From Diplonema japonicum (taxonomy: Eukaryota > Euglenozoa > Diplonemea > Diplonemida > Diplonemidae), in the NCBI GenBank assembly GCA_964019335.1, contig OZ025654.1:682001-746000 (forward strand): a stretch of DNA of 64,000 nucleotides, in the 5' to 3' direction. The position numbers and the translations under genes were made by a program. The notes beneath the pieces are model-generated. The model searched no databases. It worked only from the letters and a program-made list of their open reading frames with translations, and was not told the origin of the DNA. Below, piece after piece: positions 49,694 through 61,800 of the stretch. Positions within the stretch are counted from its first letter, which is position 1. Each line of letters begins with the position of its first letter.

Positions 49694-50925
49694 TTAAACA
49701 AAGAAGAAATAAAAGCATCAGGGTTAGTATCATTATGGTTAGTATCACTATGGTTAGTATCACTATGGTTAGTATCGGCAGCCTGTTTAGCGGCGAGCTC
49801 CTTGCGGACAAGCTGCTCAGTCTCGTAGTCTGTCATCTGGAGTGCGGTGAGGCCGAGATGACAGGTGAGGGAAAGGTCGGGGGGCGTTCGGGCCTCTAGC
49901 ATAGCAAGGAGGAATTGAGTGCGGTTGAGGGACGCGGCAGTCATGAAGGGTGTCCAGGAGGAAGGAGTGCACGTGTTGGGGGAGGCTCCGCGGGACAGCA
50001 ACAGCTGGAACATGGGGTGATCCCCTTTGAGGATGGCGTGATGCAGGGCGGTGTGCCCTGCGCTGTCAGTGTCGTTGATAATACCCTCATCCCCCTCCGC
50101 CAGCACTCGTGCCACTTCATAGATGTCACTGTTTGCAGCAGCGTCCGGAAGCTCGCAGGCAAACCTCTGCTTCATCCCTATGATCTCTGCCATGTACATG
50201 TCGTTCACCTCACCAGTCTGCTTCAGGAGCTCTCTGCGCTCCTCTTGCAGACTCTCGGTGGTCATCTGCAGCTTCGTGTTTGCATACAGCAGCTCCATCA
50301 TGTGTTCCTTGTCACCGTGGTTGGGCGTGATGCCACGCAAAATCCCCAGCCGCACTTCAGTCATCCTTCCCATCACCTCATATGCCGACGCACCCTCGGC
50401 CATGCAGCGGTACACCCTCTGCAGCGACGATGAGTAGTCGCCTATCGGAGTGTCACCAACCAGCTTTCCGAGCAAATCGTAAACCCGCTTGACACTTCTT
50501 TGTGTACCTTCTTTATCCTCCATCCTCCGCATGAACCTCAGGCCTCCAAGCAGTGGCTTCTGATCGAAGAAGAGAACTGTCGCCTCTGTGATGTCATCGT
50601 GTACGAGCCCCTCTTGTTCCAGCCCAACAATTGCACCCATCAGCGCCTCGATGTACGCCCACAGTGCGTCCTCTGTGGCACGCCCCTTGCTCCCCAGGTT
50701 CCCTTCAGGAAGCTCTTCGATAAGGAAGAGCCACCCTTCTGTGCCGTTTATCTGCTCCAACACAGGCACCACGCACCTGTGCACGGGTAAATCCACCTTC
50801 TTGTCCTTCACACACTCCACATGGTACATGTCGCTGCCTTTTGCCACGCGGACCACGCCGTCCAACTCCATCTCCACCAGCCGGTACCCCTTGTCCACCA
50901 AGCACGAAAGAAAGTTCGAATCCAT
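49663..50925 (-). CDS. Pseudokinase-like plus ankyrin repeat protein
   Basis: 420 residues from MDSNFLSCLV, only 9 nt after the acceptor CATCTTCCTACAG. Residues 1-190 look like a degenerate protein kinase fold. WLFLIEELPEGNL resembles the hinge. GLEQEGLVHDDITEATVLFF sits where the HRDxKxxN catalytic loop should be, with Arg, Lys and Asn missing. LLGGL replaces DFG, and no clear VAIK lysine is visible. This suggests a pseudokinase. A helical linker (about 225-265) follows, then ankyrin repeats (DSAGHTALHHAILKGDHPMF, SSWTPFMTAASLNRTQFLLA, LGLTALQMTDY). Near the C-terminus a 15-bp tandem repeat (49735-49785) encodes DTNHS units. The gene starts 54 bases after the EF-hand gene ends. Role unknown; probably a signalling scaffold. 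Confidence 0.65.
   Translation of the reverse strand: MDSNFLSCLVDKGYRLVEMELDGVVRVAKGSDMYHVECVKDKKVDLPVHRCVVPVLEQINGTEGWLFLIEELPEGNLGSKGRATEDALWAYIEALMGAIVGLEQEGLVHDDITEATVLFFDQKPLLGGLRFMRRMEDKEGTQRSVKRVYDLLGKLVGDTPIGDYSSSLQRVYRCMAEGASAYEVMGRMTEVRLGILRGITPNHGDKEHMMELLYANTKLQMTTESLQEERRELLKQTGEVNDMYMAEIIGMKQRFACELPDAAANSDIYEVARVLAEGDEGIINDTDSAGHTALHHAILKGDHPMFQLLLSRGASPNTCTPSSWTPFMTAASLNRTQFLLAMLEARTPPDLSLTCHLGLTALQMTDYETEQLVRKELAAKQAADTNHSDTNHSDTNHNDTNPDAFISSLFKKEAAVCAET
49723..49785 (-). repeat. 15-bp tandem repeat encoding DTNHS
   Basis: About four units of GGTTAGTATCACTAT type on the plus strand, in frame with the pseudokinase-ankyrin gene. Confidence 0.8.
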
Positions 50926-50979
50926 ATTGAGCTCCTGTAGGAAGATGAGTTGGAGGGGTAACCGAGACTAAAAGATTCA

Positions 50980-52781
50980 TTACCCCTTCTTCCCCCTTAA
51001 CACCGCTCGGAAAGTCTCTCCGAACACCGTCTGTGCGTCGTCCAGTACGCGCTATGTGAGTGGTCACCAATTGTACTTATTGTACATACCTTGGACTCTG
51101 GGTAGCTCTCGTCTTCTTCGTCGGAGGTGAAGACTTTGTTTTCCGCACGCCTCGCTAAGGTGGCGCGCATCATTTCTTCGACGTTCTGAAAGGATAAAGT
51201 ATGGCATTGCGTGCACACCTCTTGAAATAAATATAGGCATATCGGCAGGCCAGCAATGGTCATCTTTGCATTGAACAGTGGGTGCTGCAGCTTCACGGAC
51301 CCGATGCCCTTGCAGCAGTTCCCGAAGGACACCATCGCCGTGGTGTACTCTTCTAAGTTAAGCAACTCCTTCAGAAGCTTCGCCATCAGAATGGAGACGG
51401 TCATCTCTGTTTTGAACAAGTCGTCGAGCTGTTTCTTGAACTGCACCTTCAGCTCCTCGGCCTCCTTCTCTAAGTTGTCGGAGTAAATACCCTTCCTGGC
51501 AGCCACGTTGAGTGGGAAGTTCGCCAGCGAGTCGACGACAGAGCGAACCGCCTCACGTGAAGAGTTCGCGCTGATATTCAGCTCTGCTGACTCGAAGATT
51601 CGTGACAGCGCACATTGCAGAACAGCGTTTCTCCGTTCACTCACATCGTCCAGCGTCTCTTCTGTGACAAGATGGCTGAAGATGAAGGATTCGAAGAGGT
51701 CATTTACGTGTGAGGACATCTTCGTGTGGGCTTGCACAGACAACAAGTCCAGCATATCTAGGATGGGCGCCTCAGAGTCCCATCGCAAGAATTTCTCGCC
51801 GTCCTGCTGTGTCTGAACCAGCAGCGATGCCACCGTGAAGATCTTCCACCCACATTCGTCGGGGTTATCAACGTGCATGAACAAAGACGTGATCTCCTGC
51901 AGCATGTCGTCATCTGTTCGTACGTACCCCACGAGCCGTATTCTACCGTCCACGATCTGTGCCTCAGCATACATCTGTTTCGACACCTGTTCGGCGAAGG
52001 CGCTGTTCGCACAGTTAACGGCGCTTTCCACCTCCTTCATGTCCACGTTGTCCCTCATGTCGAAGAACACTTCTATCAGGTACCTCATCGATACCTCATC
52101 GACAGCCCCCAACACGGTGATGGGGTGCTTCGGGAGCACACGTTCCACCTCCTCCCTGAACTGGTTGGGGTCTGAAGGAATGGCAATGCAGTTGATTGCC
52201 GTCTTTGGTCGCTCAGTCCCATTCTCGTCAGCTGTTGCACCGATAGTTGCGTTCACGGTCAGGGACTGCGAGAAGTGCGCCGTGTCAACGCGGCGGGTGT
52301 GCGTTCGTTTGATGTGCTCCTTTAGGTCCTCTGCCGCGAATCGTGCTTTTAGTTTGGCTTTCATCAGCTCGAGTTTAATCCCCTTGGTCCCGCCTCGTTC
52401 GGAAGACGACCCCCACCACAGGAGGAACTCCTCGAATCCCAACTGGTTGTCCGTATCTGTGTCTAGCTCATCCATTGCATTCCGTACCTCTTCCTCTGTC
52501 ATTTCGTAGTGTAACTCCGTAGCCACCTTCTGCAGCTCACCGACATCGATGCTCCCACTGCCATTCTGGTCGAACAGGTTGAATACTGCCCGGATCTCAC
52601 GACGTTCCTTTTCATTAAACTTCTTCAGTTCCTCTTCTCTCAGCTTTTTCTCTCTGGACTTCATTTTCGCTTCTTTTATCTTGTCCTGCAGTTCCTTCAG
52701 CTTCGCATCTTCCTGCCGCATCATCACCAACAGCTCATCCTTCGACAAGTCTTCAAGGTTCACATCGACATGCTGTTCCAT
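50980..52781 (-). CDS. EF-hand protein with long C-terminal region
   Basis: Start ATG 52781 (MEQHVDVNLEDL); the ORF extends upstream only from a GTG. A Lys/Glu-rich helix (residues ~12-60) precedes two EF hands: FNLFDQNGSGSIDVGELQKV, a canonical loop with Asp/Asn/Ser/Ser/Asp/Glu ligands, and MDELDTDTDNQLGFEEFLLW, also complete. Both should bind calcium. The following ~440 residues are helical and unrecognised. The last exon is 51051-50980, joined by a 38-nt intron with an excellent donor (AAG|GTATGT) and acceptor (CACTCACATAG); it encodes a tail ending VLRGKKG. A second possible intron of 33 nt (GAG|GTGTGC to CCTTTCAG, about 51220-51188) has length divisible by three and no stop, so the ORF reads through it. 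It is probably a calcium-regulated cytoskeletal or signalling protein (inference). Confidence 0.7.
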
Positions 52782-52835
52782 CCTACCTGTGGTGCTGCCA
52801 AAAGGTGAGGGCAAGGACACGCAACAATACTAAAA
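52782..52835 (-). promoter_or_regulatory. 54-base intergenic spacer with acceptor
   Basis: Between the stop of the giant gene and the ATG of the EF-hand gene lie only 54 bases. They contain GTGTCCTTGCCCTCACCTTT, then TGGCAG (AG at 52795), with a second AG at 52787. There is no room for a promoter, which supports a shared transcript cut by trans-splicing. Confidence 0.55.
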
Positions 52836-55800
52836 CTACTTACTCAGAAGCAGCGCCTTCATGGCTGCCTCACTGCATATATCTAATGCTGAAAGGTTAC
52901 TGTGGTCCGTGACTCTAGGGTTGGCGCCATGCTTCATGAGCACAGCGGCAGTGCCAGTCTGGTTCCACATCACAGCATCCATCAAAGGAGTGCGCCCGAA
53001 GCTTATGCACGGGACGTCGGTCCTGCTGCCGTACGCAATGAGCAAGCAGGAAATATCAATCATACCATGCTCTGCGGCCCAGTGGAGCGGTGTTGCGCCT
53101 GTTTGCAAGTTCAAAGCTTCATGTATCACATACCTCTGCCCGTGGTGGCGTGTACACTGGCGCCATTCTCCAGTAGGATCTTGCAAAGACCTAAGTGTCC
53201 AGCCCGTGCTGCTGCGTGCAGAGCGGTGTGTCCTGTAGAGATATATGTGGTCACGCTGTGAACATACTTGTCCCCGTACTGAAACAGGCATTGGGGTTGT
53301 ATCCCGGGGTGGCAACGGCATCGCGGACCGCACTCTCGTCGCCTTCGCGCGCGGCAAGGATCACAGAGTCGTGGTACCTAGCCGGGAGCTGTATGGGCCT
53401 TGGCTCCGGCTCTGGTTCGGTAAGCACAGTTCTGCGAAAAGGAGAAGCTAAAGTGGGAGACGCCACAGGTGAAGGCAGCCGATTGGCCCCCGTGCTCCGT
53501 GGCGACAGCGATGCGCTATACAAGGAACGCTGCTCCGAAACAGCTTCTTTGATGCCCGACATCTCCTGAGCCATCGACGCCATATCTGTCTCGGCTTCCT
53601 TCCACCTCTTGCCGTGCAATTCTGACAGTTGCGACATTTCGTCTTTGTGCTGCTGCGACACTTTGCTCACAGCTTCCTCAACAAGCGTCTCCCTGCATTC
53701 CACCTCTTCTGTTAGGCGCTTGGTAACTTTCATGAGCTCAGCGTTCGCCTTCAGCAGTTTCACGTTGTCGCTCTCGACAGCATGCTTCACGCCCAGCCTC
53801 GTGAGCGCCTTGAGATCTCCCGTGCATGCTTCCATGTCTGCTTTGATTTTCATGAACGTCACTTCCTGCTCTGCTACATCGGTCCGCTTCAGTTCTAAGT
53901 ACAGGACACGCATGTTGTTGGCCAGCCTGTAGACCTCTGCACGACGGTGGCTAGCTTCCTTCGAGCTGTCGCTGTCCATACTATACTTCTGCAGTGTTGT
54001 CAGCTGCTCTGCAATCCTCTCATCCTTATCTCTGTTGTCTTTCTGCAACTCCATGATCTTGTCGCAGAAGTTCACTGTCGTGATCTCATCCTCACTCTTC
54101 CTGTCTCGCAAGCTCCTCAAGCTACGAACTTCACTTGTCAGTCTCGCAATCTCCCTACACCTCTCACGGACCTCTTCTTTGGCTTCGCCCAACGCTCTCT
54201 CCATGTTCGCATATCCAACTGATTTCATCTCTGTGTTCTTGTAGCTTTCTAGTTCCTTGCATTGAGATGTGTACTTCTCTTCAAGACTCTTCTTCTCGGC
54301 GTCTAGCGTTTTGTGTTGCTCGTTGGAATCCTCCAGCTCAGCATACATGGCGTCGCACTTCTCTTCCAGAGCCCTGTCTTGTGAACATTCTGCTGCTGTT
54401 ACTCTTAGCTGTTCGTTCTCTGTAAATAGATCCTTACATCTCGTCTCCAGATCTTTCATTGCTGCGTCACTTATGGCGCATCTCTCTTCTGCATCCTCTG
54501 CTTTGCTGAACATGGCATCGCACTGCTCCTCTAGCTCCCTGTGCTTCACAAGTTCCGCCCGCAGCTTCTCTAGAGCTTCCATTTGTTCCGCTGCCGCCAT
54601 TCGCAAGGACTCATTTTCGTCATTTAGCTCACGGCCCTGTGCAACTCGTGCCTCACAGGAGGCCGTCTCCTGTCTCAGTTCTTCCAATTCGTCGGCTTTT
54701 GCGGCTAATCGTGTTGCGTGCTCTTCCACCTGCTTCTTCATGTCTGTCACTTCACACTCTTTTTCCCTGATAGCTGTTTCCATCGCTTCAAGACGTTCTT
54801 TCAAGGTGTCGGCATTCACACTGCTCAGCTCATCCCTCATCTGTGCCAATGTAGTTTCGTATTCATCGGATGCATCGTTCAGCTTTTGCTGCAGGTCTTT
54901 CACTTCGTCACTGAGCTTCAGGTTTGCTGTGCTGCTTGCTTCAAGCTGCGCTTCAAGCTCTGAAACACGTGCGTCGTTATCTTCTAGCTTTTGCAGCCTT
55001 ATGCTTTTCAAGGTTTCTTCTTCCTGAAGGTTTCCGGCTACAACTTGCAGATCTTCAAGTTCCTTGCTCAACCTAGCGCTCGCTGCTTGTTCTGTTTCAA
55101 GGGTTGCCTCGCGCTCTTCAGTATAGGCTTCAAGTGCTTGTACTTTCTCCTCAAGCAAGACGACCTCTTTCTGCGTTTTGACCAGCTCCCCAGCCACAGC
55201 CTCATGCTTCGCGATGCTCTCGTTCAACTCCTCTTTCCTTTCAATCAGCTGCTTCTCAAAACCCCCCGCCTCCTCACCCCTTGCCTTCTCCTTCTCTTCT
55301 GCTGTTGCCAGCAGCCTGCCCACTTCACTCTTCAAAGCACCCACCTCGTCGTGCAGCTTCGCGTTCGCTGCCTCTTCTACTTCGAGTCTCTTACTGGCGG
55401 TAGCAAGTTGCTTGCCCGAATCATCAAGTGCATCCTGAAGCTTGGCACTAGTCACCTCTTCTTCGCTAAGTTCCTGTGCCCGCCTTCGCTGTTGCTCTTC
55501 ATGTGCCGTCCTCGAACTGCTGATGCTATCTTCTAACTTGGTCACCAGGGATGCATGCTCACGAACACTGTTGCTGTGCTTTTCTTGCAGTGCTTCGAGT
55601 AGCTCTTTTTGCTCTTTGATCTCAGTCTCATGGGCTCGGATCTTCTCCTGCATTGAAATGCCTTCTCCACGTACTTTGCACAACATTGCTCCACTTTCGT
55701 GCAACTCTTTTGTTTTTTCAATAAGCTGCTTCTCGAGAACATTTGCCTCTTCACCTTGTACTTTTTCATTCTCTCCCGCTGTTGCTCGGAGCCCTTCCAT

Positions 55801-58800
55801 TTGACTTTTCAGAGAGCTTACTTCGTCACCCAGTTTCGCATTCACCGCTTCCTCTTCTTCAAGCTTCTTGCTTGTGGCTGACAGCTTCTCCTCCAAAGTA
55901 CCGCATTTCTCCTCAGAGTCACCCAAGCATTTCGTCTTGTCATTGTGTGACACTTGCAGGGCCTCAAGCTCTTTGCTGATCTTGGAACTCGTTGCTTGTT
56001 GTTCTTCGTGTGCTGCTTGCAGGTTGCTGATATCACTTTCAAGCTTGCTGACAATGTCTGTGTGCTCGCGTGTCTCGTTGTCGTGCTTCTCAAGCTGTTC
56101 CTCTACCTCACGCTTCAGAGAACTCACCTCGTCATTAAGTTTCGTGTTCACTGCCTCTTCTTCCTCGAGCTTCTTGCTTGTGGATGCTAGCCTCTGCTTC
56201 GCGTCATTCAGTTGACTCTTGTTCTCGTTCAGGATTGACTGCTGATCTTCAACAGAATCACTCAATTTAGCAGTCACCGCTTGCTCGTCTGCAAGTTCTT
56301 GCACCAGCTGCCGATGCTTCTCTTCGAGTTCTCGCGCTTCTTTCTGTGCCTTGACCAGCTCCCCAGCCACAGCCTCATGCTTCGCGATACTCTCGTTCAA
56401 CTCCTCCTTCCTTTCAATCAGCTGCTTCTCAAGACCTCCCGCCTCCTCACCCCTTGCCTTCTCCTTCTCTTCCACTGTTGCTCGGAGCCTTTCCACTTCA
56501 GTCTTCAGAGAGCTCACTTCGTCACCAAGCTTTGCGTTCACCGCTTCCTCTTCTTCAAGCTTCTCGTTTGCAGATGACAGCTTCTCCTCCAAAGTACTGC
56601 ATTTCTCCTCAAAGTCATCCAAGCATTTCGTCTTGTCATTGTGTGACACTTGCAGGGCCTCAAGCTCTTTGCTGATCTTGGAACTCGTTGCTTGTTGTTC
56701 TTCGTGTGCTGCTTGCAGGTTGCTGATATCACTTTCAAGCTTGCTGACAATGTCTGTGTGCTCGCGTGTCTCGTTGTCGTGCTTCTCAAGCTGTTCCTCT
56801 ACCTCACGCTTCAGGGTGCTCACCTCGTCACCCAGCTTCGTGTTCACTGCCTCTTCTTCCTCCATCCTCTTTCGTTCAGCCGATAGCTCGTCTTCCAACA
56901 TGCCGCACTTCTCAGCGAGCTCAACTTCTCTGGCTCTTGCTGCCTCATCAGCCTTGTTCAGCTCACCTTTCAGCTGTGTCAATGCAACCGCGTGACGCTC
57001 CGAAGCATCATCCAGGTCTTGCTGCAAACTCTTTGCTTCCTCTTCTGCTTCACGCAACTTGGTCTTCAGGTCCTGCAACTGGGTCTCCACCACCTGCTTT
57101 TCATGCTCCTCAGTCTGCTGTTGTGCCTTAGCCTGTCGTGTCGCACGTTCCTCCAGCCTCGCCACTTCTTCCCTTTTCGAGGCAACCTCAGTTTGAAGTT
57201 CCTGTTCTCGGTTGTTCACTTCAATCTCAAGTGCCTGAACGTTGCCTTGAAGGGAGGCTACCTCTTCCTGTGCCTTGACCAGCTCCCCAGCCACAGCCTC
57301 GTGCTTCGCGATGCTCTCGTTCAACTCCTCCCTCCTTTCAATCAGCTTCTTCTCGAGACCCCCCGCCTCCTCACCCCTTGCCTTCTCCTTCTCTTCCGCC
57401 GTAGCTTGCAGCCTGCCCACTTCACTCTTCAAAGCACCCACCTCGTCGTGAAGCTTCGCGTTCGCTGCCTCTACTTCTTCAAGCTTCTTGCTGGTGGTTG
57501 ACAGCTTCTCGTTAGTGCTGCCCAACTGTGTCTTCCAGTTGTCCAGCTCACAGCTTAGCTCAGCCTTCGAGGCTTGTTCTCTTTCAAGTTCACTACTAGC
57601 AGCTAGCAACTTCTCTTTGAGTGACACTTCCCTTGCCGTTACTTCATGAAGTTCTTTAGCTGACTCTTTTGTGACTTGTTGCAACTTCTCCTTCAGAGTT
57701 TCACAATCTTGCTCAAGCTTCATACTCACTTGCGCGTTAGCATCAGCTTCCTGTTCCTTGGACACAACGTCCTCTGCAAGCTGTTGTGCGCGCTCCTCAT
57801 GGGTACTTAGCTGCTGCCTGCATTGTGATAATTCTTGCTCCAGCTTCTGCACCTGTTTACCTAGCGTGACAGCGAGTACGGTTTCTTTTTCTAATCTTTG
57901 AGTGTCTTCGGACAGTTGTCCGTTGAGCCACGATGCCTCTTTTTTGCTCTTCCGCAGTTTTGCTTCGAGTGCATCAACAGCCTCTGCATGCTGCTCTGCC
58001 ATTGCTGCAAGTTCCTTTTCTTTCTCGGTTACTATTTCTTCTAGATGTTTACTTTTTTCCACAAACTCATCCTTCGTAGCTGCGAGCTGCCTTTGTAATT
58101 CTTCTACTTCCTGCGCCCTGCTGCTCACCAGGTTGCTTTCGATCACCAAATTCCCCTCCAACAGGCTACACTTTTCTTCAGCTGCATCACAGCGTTTCTT
58201 CAACTCCCCATGTACTTCTCGTAGGCTTTCCGTATCCTCGCCTAATAAACTGTGCTTCTCATTCAGGCTGCGGACATCACCTTCCAGCTTGGAGATGAGG
58301 GTGGAAGATGCAAGTATGTCGCTGTCATGCTTCTTGCAAAGTGCTGCAACCTCTTCTTGTAGGCTACTCACGTTCTCCATGTGATCCTTGCAGTTGGACA
58401 CTTGTGAATGCAGTTCCTTTTCTATGACTTGATTGTTCATGTAGCTTTCTTCAATCGCAGCCTCAAGAGTTTGAACTTTGTCCTGAAGGGAGACGACCTC
58501 TTCCTGTGCCTTGACCAGCTCCCCAGCCACAGCCTCATGCTTCGCGATACTCTCGTTCAACTCCTCCTTCCTTTCGATCAGCTGCTTCTCAAGACCTCCC
58601 GCCTCCTCGCCCCTTGCCTTCTCCTTCTCTTCCACTGTTGCTCGGAGCCTTTCCACTTCAGTCTTCAGAGAGCTTACTTCGTCACCAAGCTTTGCGTTCA
58701 CCGCTTCCTCTTCTTCAAGCTTCTCGTTTGCAGATGACAGCTGCTCCTCCAAAGTACTGCATTTCTCCTCAGAGTCATCCAAGCATTTCGTCTTGTCATT

Positions 58801-61800
58801 GTGTGACACTTGCAGGGCCTCAAGCTCTTTGCTGAGCTTGGAACTCGTTGCTTGTTGTTCTTCGTGTGCTGCTTGCAGGTTGCTGATTTCGCTTTCAAGC
58901 TTGCTGACAATGTCTGTGTGCTCGCGTGTGTCACTGTCGTGCTTTTCAAGCTGTTCCTCAACCTCACGTTTCAGGGTGCTCACCTCGTCGCTCAGTTGTA
59001 CTTTAACAATCTCTGCTGCATCGAGCTTCGTACTCAAAGCTGCAGACTCACCTTCCAAATTGTGGTACTTTTCTTCAATACTTTCTCTTTTCGATTTTTG
59101 CTCAGCAAGGTCTTCCCTCATTTCAACAGTCTCTTTGCTCAGTCTGTCCCCCACCGCTTGGCTCTCTTCAAGTTTCTCGACGAGCTCTGCTTCTCGCGCT
59201 GCTGCCTCTTTAGTGCTGCTCGTTTCGTTCTTCAGTTGTGCCAATGCAGCTGTGTGCTTTTCGGAAACATCACCAAGGGTTTGCTTCAAATCTGTGACTT
59301 GCCCCTCTTCGTCCCGCAATTGAGCTTCTAAGCTCTCTGCCTTGAGCACCATGCGTGCGGTAACCTCTTTTTGATGGGCATCGAGGCTTTGAATGTCGCA
59401 GCTCAGCTTCGCATTCACCGCCTCCTCTTCTTCGAGCTTCTTGCTCGTAGCTGCCAGCTTCCCTTCCAAGGTGTCCAGCTCATCCTTCAGCTGTGTCAAT
59501 GCGGTTTCGTGTTCCTCCGAAGCATCCTTCAGACCCTGCTGCAGACTTTTCACCTCGGCCCTCTCTTCAGCCAGAGATGTACAGCTTGCTTTAAGTTGCG
59601 ATTCTTGTTCGCTAGCAGTTGCCAGCTCTACTTTACGTTGATCGCAGAGTTCGTTCAGTGAAGCTCGCAGTGTGTCAGCCCTCATTTCTGCTTCAGCGCG
59701 TACTGCTTGCTCTCTCTTGTGCTCTTCGTCTTTTGCAACTAACTCATTTTCGAGCTCTTTACATTTCGCTGACGCAGCTGATGTGAGCGTTTCGAGCCTC
59801 TTCGAGCTTTCATCTATGGTAGTGGACATCTCCTTTTGCAACTCTTGTATCTCAGTTTCGAGTGTTTGGACTTTGACCTGGAGCGAGGCTACCTCTTCCT
59901 GTGCTTTGACCAGCTCCCCAGCCACAGCCTCATGCTTCGCGATACTCTCGTTCAACTCCTCCTTCCTTTCGATCAGCTGCTTCTCAAGACCTCCCGCCTC
60001 CTCGCCCCTTGTCTTCTCCTTCTCTTCCACTGTTGCTCGGAGCCTTTCCACTTCAGTCTTCAGAGAGCTCACTTCGTCACCAAGCTTTGCGTTCACCGCT
60101 TCCTCTTCTTCAAGCTTCTCGTTTGCAGATGACAGCTGCTCCTCCAAAGTACCGCATTTCTCCTCAGAGTCATCCAAGCATTTCGTCTTGTCATTGTGTG
60201 ACACTTGCAGGGCCTCAAGCTCTTTGCTGATCTTGGAACTCGTTGCTTGTTGTTCTTCGTGTGCTGCTTGCAGGTTGCTGATATCACTTTCAAGCTTGCT
60301 GACAATGTCTGTGTGCTCGCGTGTCTCGTTGTCATGCTTCTCAAGCTGTTCCTCTACCTCACGCTTCAGAGAACTCACCTCGTCACCCAGCTTTGTGTTA
60401 ACTGCTTCCTTCTCTTCGAGCTTTTCATATGTAGCGGATTGCTTCTTCTCTAATGCGTCGTATTTTTCTTCTTCATCACCTAAGCGTCCTTCCAGCTCTC
60501 TGAGCTTCTTACTCAGCTTGGCATTCTCTGCGTGTTCTGCTTCGAGCGCCTCCGTATGCTTTTCAAGGTTAGTCTCAAGTACTCGAGCTGTCTCCCGAAG
60601 TGAGGCGGCCTCCTCTTGGGTCGTGCTGAGTTTTGCCGTGTTCTCATTTAGCTCTTCTCTTCTTTCCAACAGCTTCTTCTCAAGGTAACTTGCCTCCTCA
60701 CCCCTTGCCTTCTCCTTCTCTTCTGCTGTTGCTTGCAGCCCTTCCACCAAGCGTTTCAGAGAGCTAACTTGTTCACCTAGTTTTGTGCTCGCAGCCTCTT
60801 CTACTTCGAGATTCTTGTTTGTGGTAAACAGCTTGCCTTCCAACTTGCCTTTGACCTCCTTGTGATTCGTTTGCATCTCACCAATCTTCTCGGTGAACTC
60901 AGTTTCTTTTGCAGTTGCTGCCTCTTCGACTGTATGCAGTTCATCTCTCAGCTGTGTTAATGCAGATTCGTGCCTCTCTGAAGAATCTTTCAAAGTTGCT
61001 TTCAAAGAGTTTACCTCGTCACCCAACTTGACGTTTACTGTCCGCTCTTCTTCGAGCTGCCTGTCTGTGATTTTCAGCTTCTCTTCCAACGTGCCACACT
61101 CTCCTCCTGCGTTGTCCAAGTGTGCCTGCTGCTCTTTGTACGCTTTTTGCAGGTCTTCAAGTTCTGTTCTAAGCCTGGTACTTACTTCTTGTTCTTCTTC
61201 GAGCTTCTGTGCTTGCCTCAGCTGCTGTTCCTCTTGTGTCACCTTCATGTCTTCTTCAAGCTTGGAGACAAGGTCTTCGTGTGCACTTGTGTCACTGTTG
61301 TGCTTCTCAAGCTGTCGTTCCAGTTCACATTTTAGGGTGCTTACTTCGTCACCCAGTTTCGCATTCACCGCTTCCTCTTCTTCAAGCTTCTTGCTTGTGG
61401 CTGACAGCTTCTCCTCCAAAGTACCGCATTTCTCCTCAGAGTCATCCAAGCATTTCGTCTTGTCATTGTGTGACACTTGCAGGGCCTCAAGCTCTTTGCT
61501 GATCTTGGAACTCGTTGCTTGTTGTTCTTCGTGTGCTGCTTGCAGGTTGCTGATATCACTTTCAAGCTTGCTGACAATGTCTGTGTGCTCGCGTGTCTCG
61601 TTGTCGTGCTTCTCAAGCTGTTCCTCTACCTCACGCTTCAGAGAACTCACCTCGTCATTAAGTTTCGTGTTCACTGCCTCTTCTTCCTCGAGCTTCTTGC
61701 TTGTGGATGCTAGCCTCTGCTTCGCGTCATTCAGTTGACTCTTGTTCTCGTTCAGGATTGACTGCTGATCTTCAACAGAATCACTCAATTTAGCAGTCAC

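Noticed and set aside
50997-52820. EF-hand ORF taken as one uninterrupted gene from 52820 to 50997
   Set aside because: The start at 52820 is GTG, and the 3' end runs through a perfect donor (AAG|GTATGT). Splicing to 51051-50980 gives a cleaner tail and places the stop at 50980.
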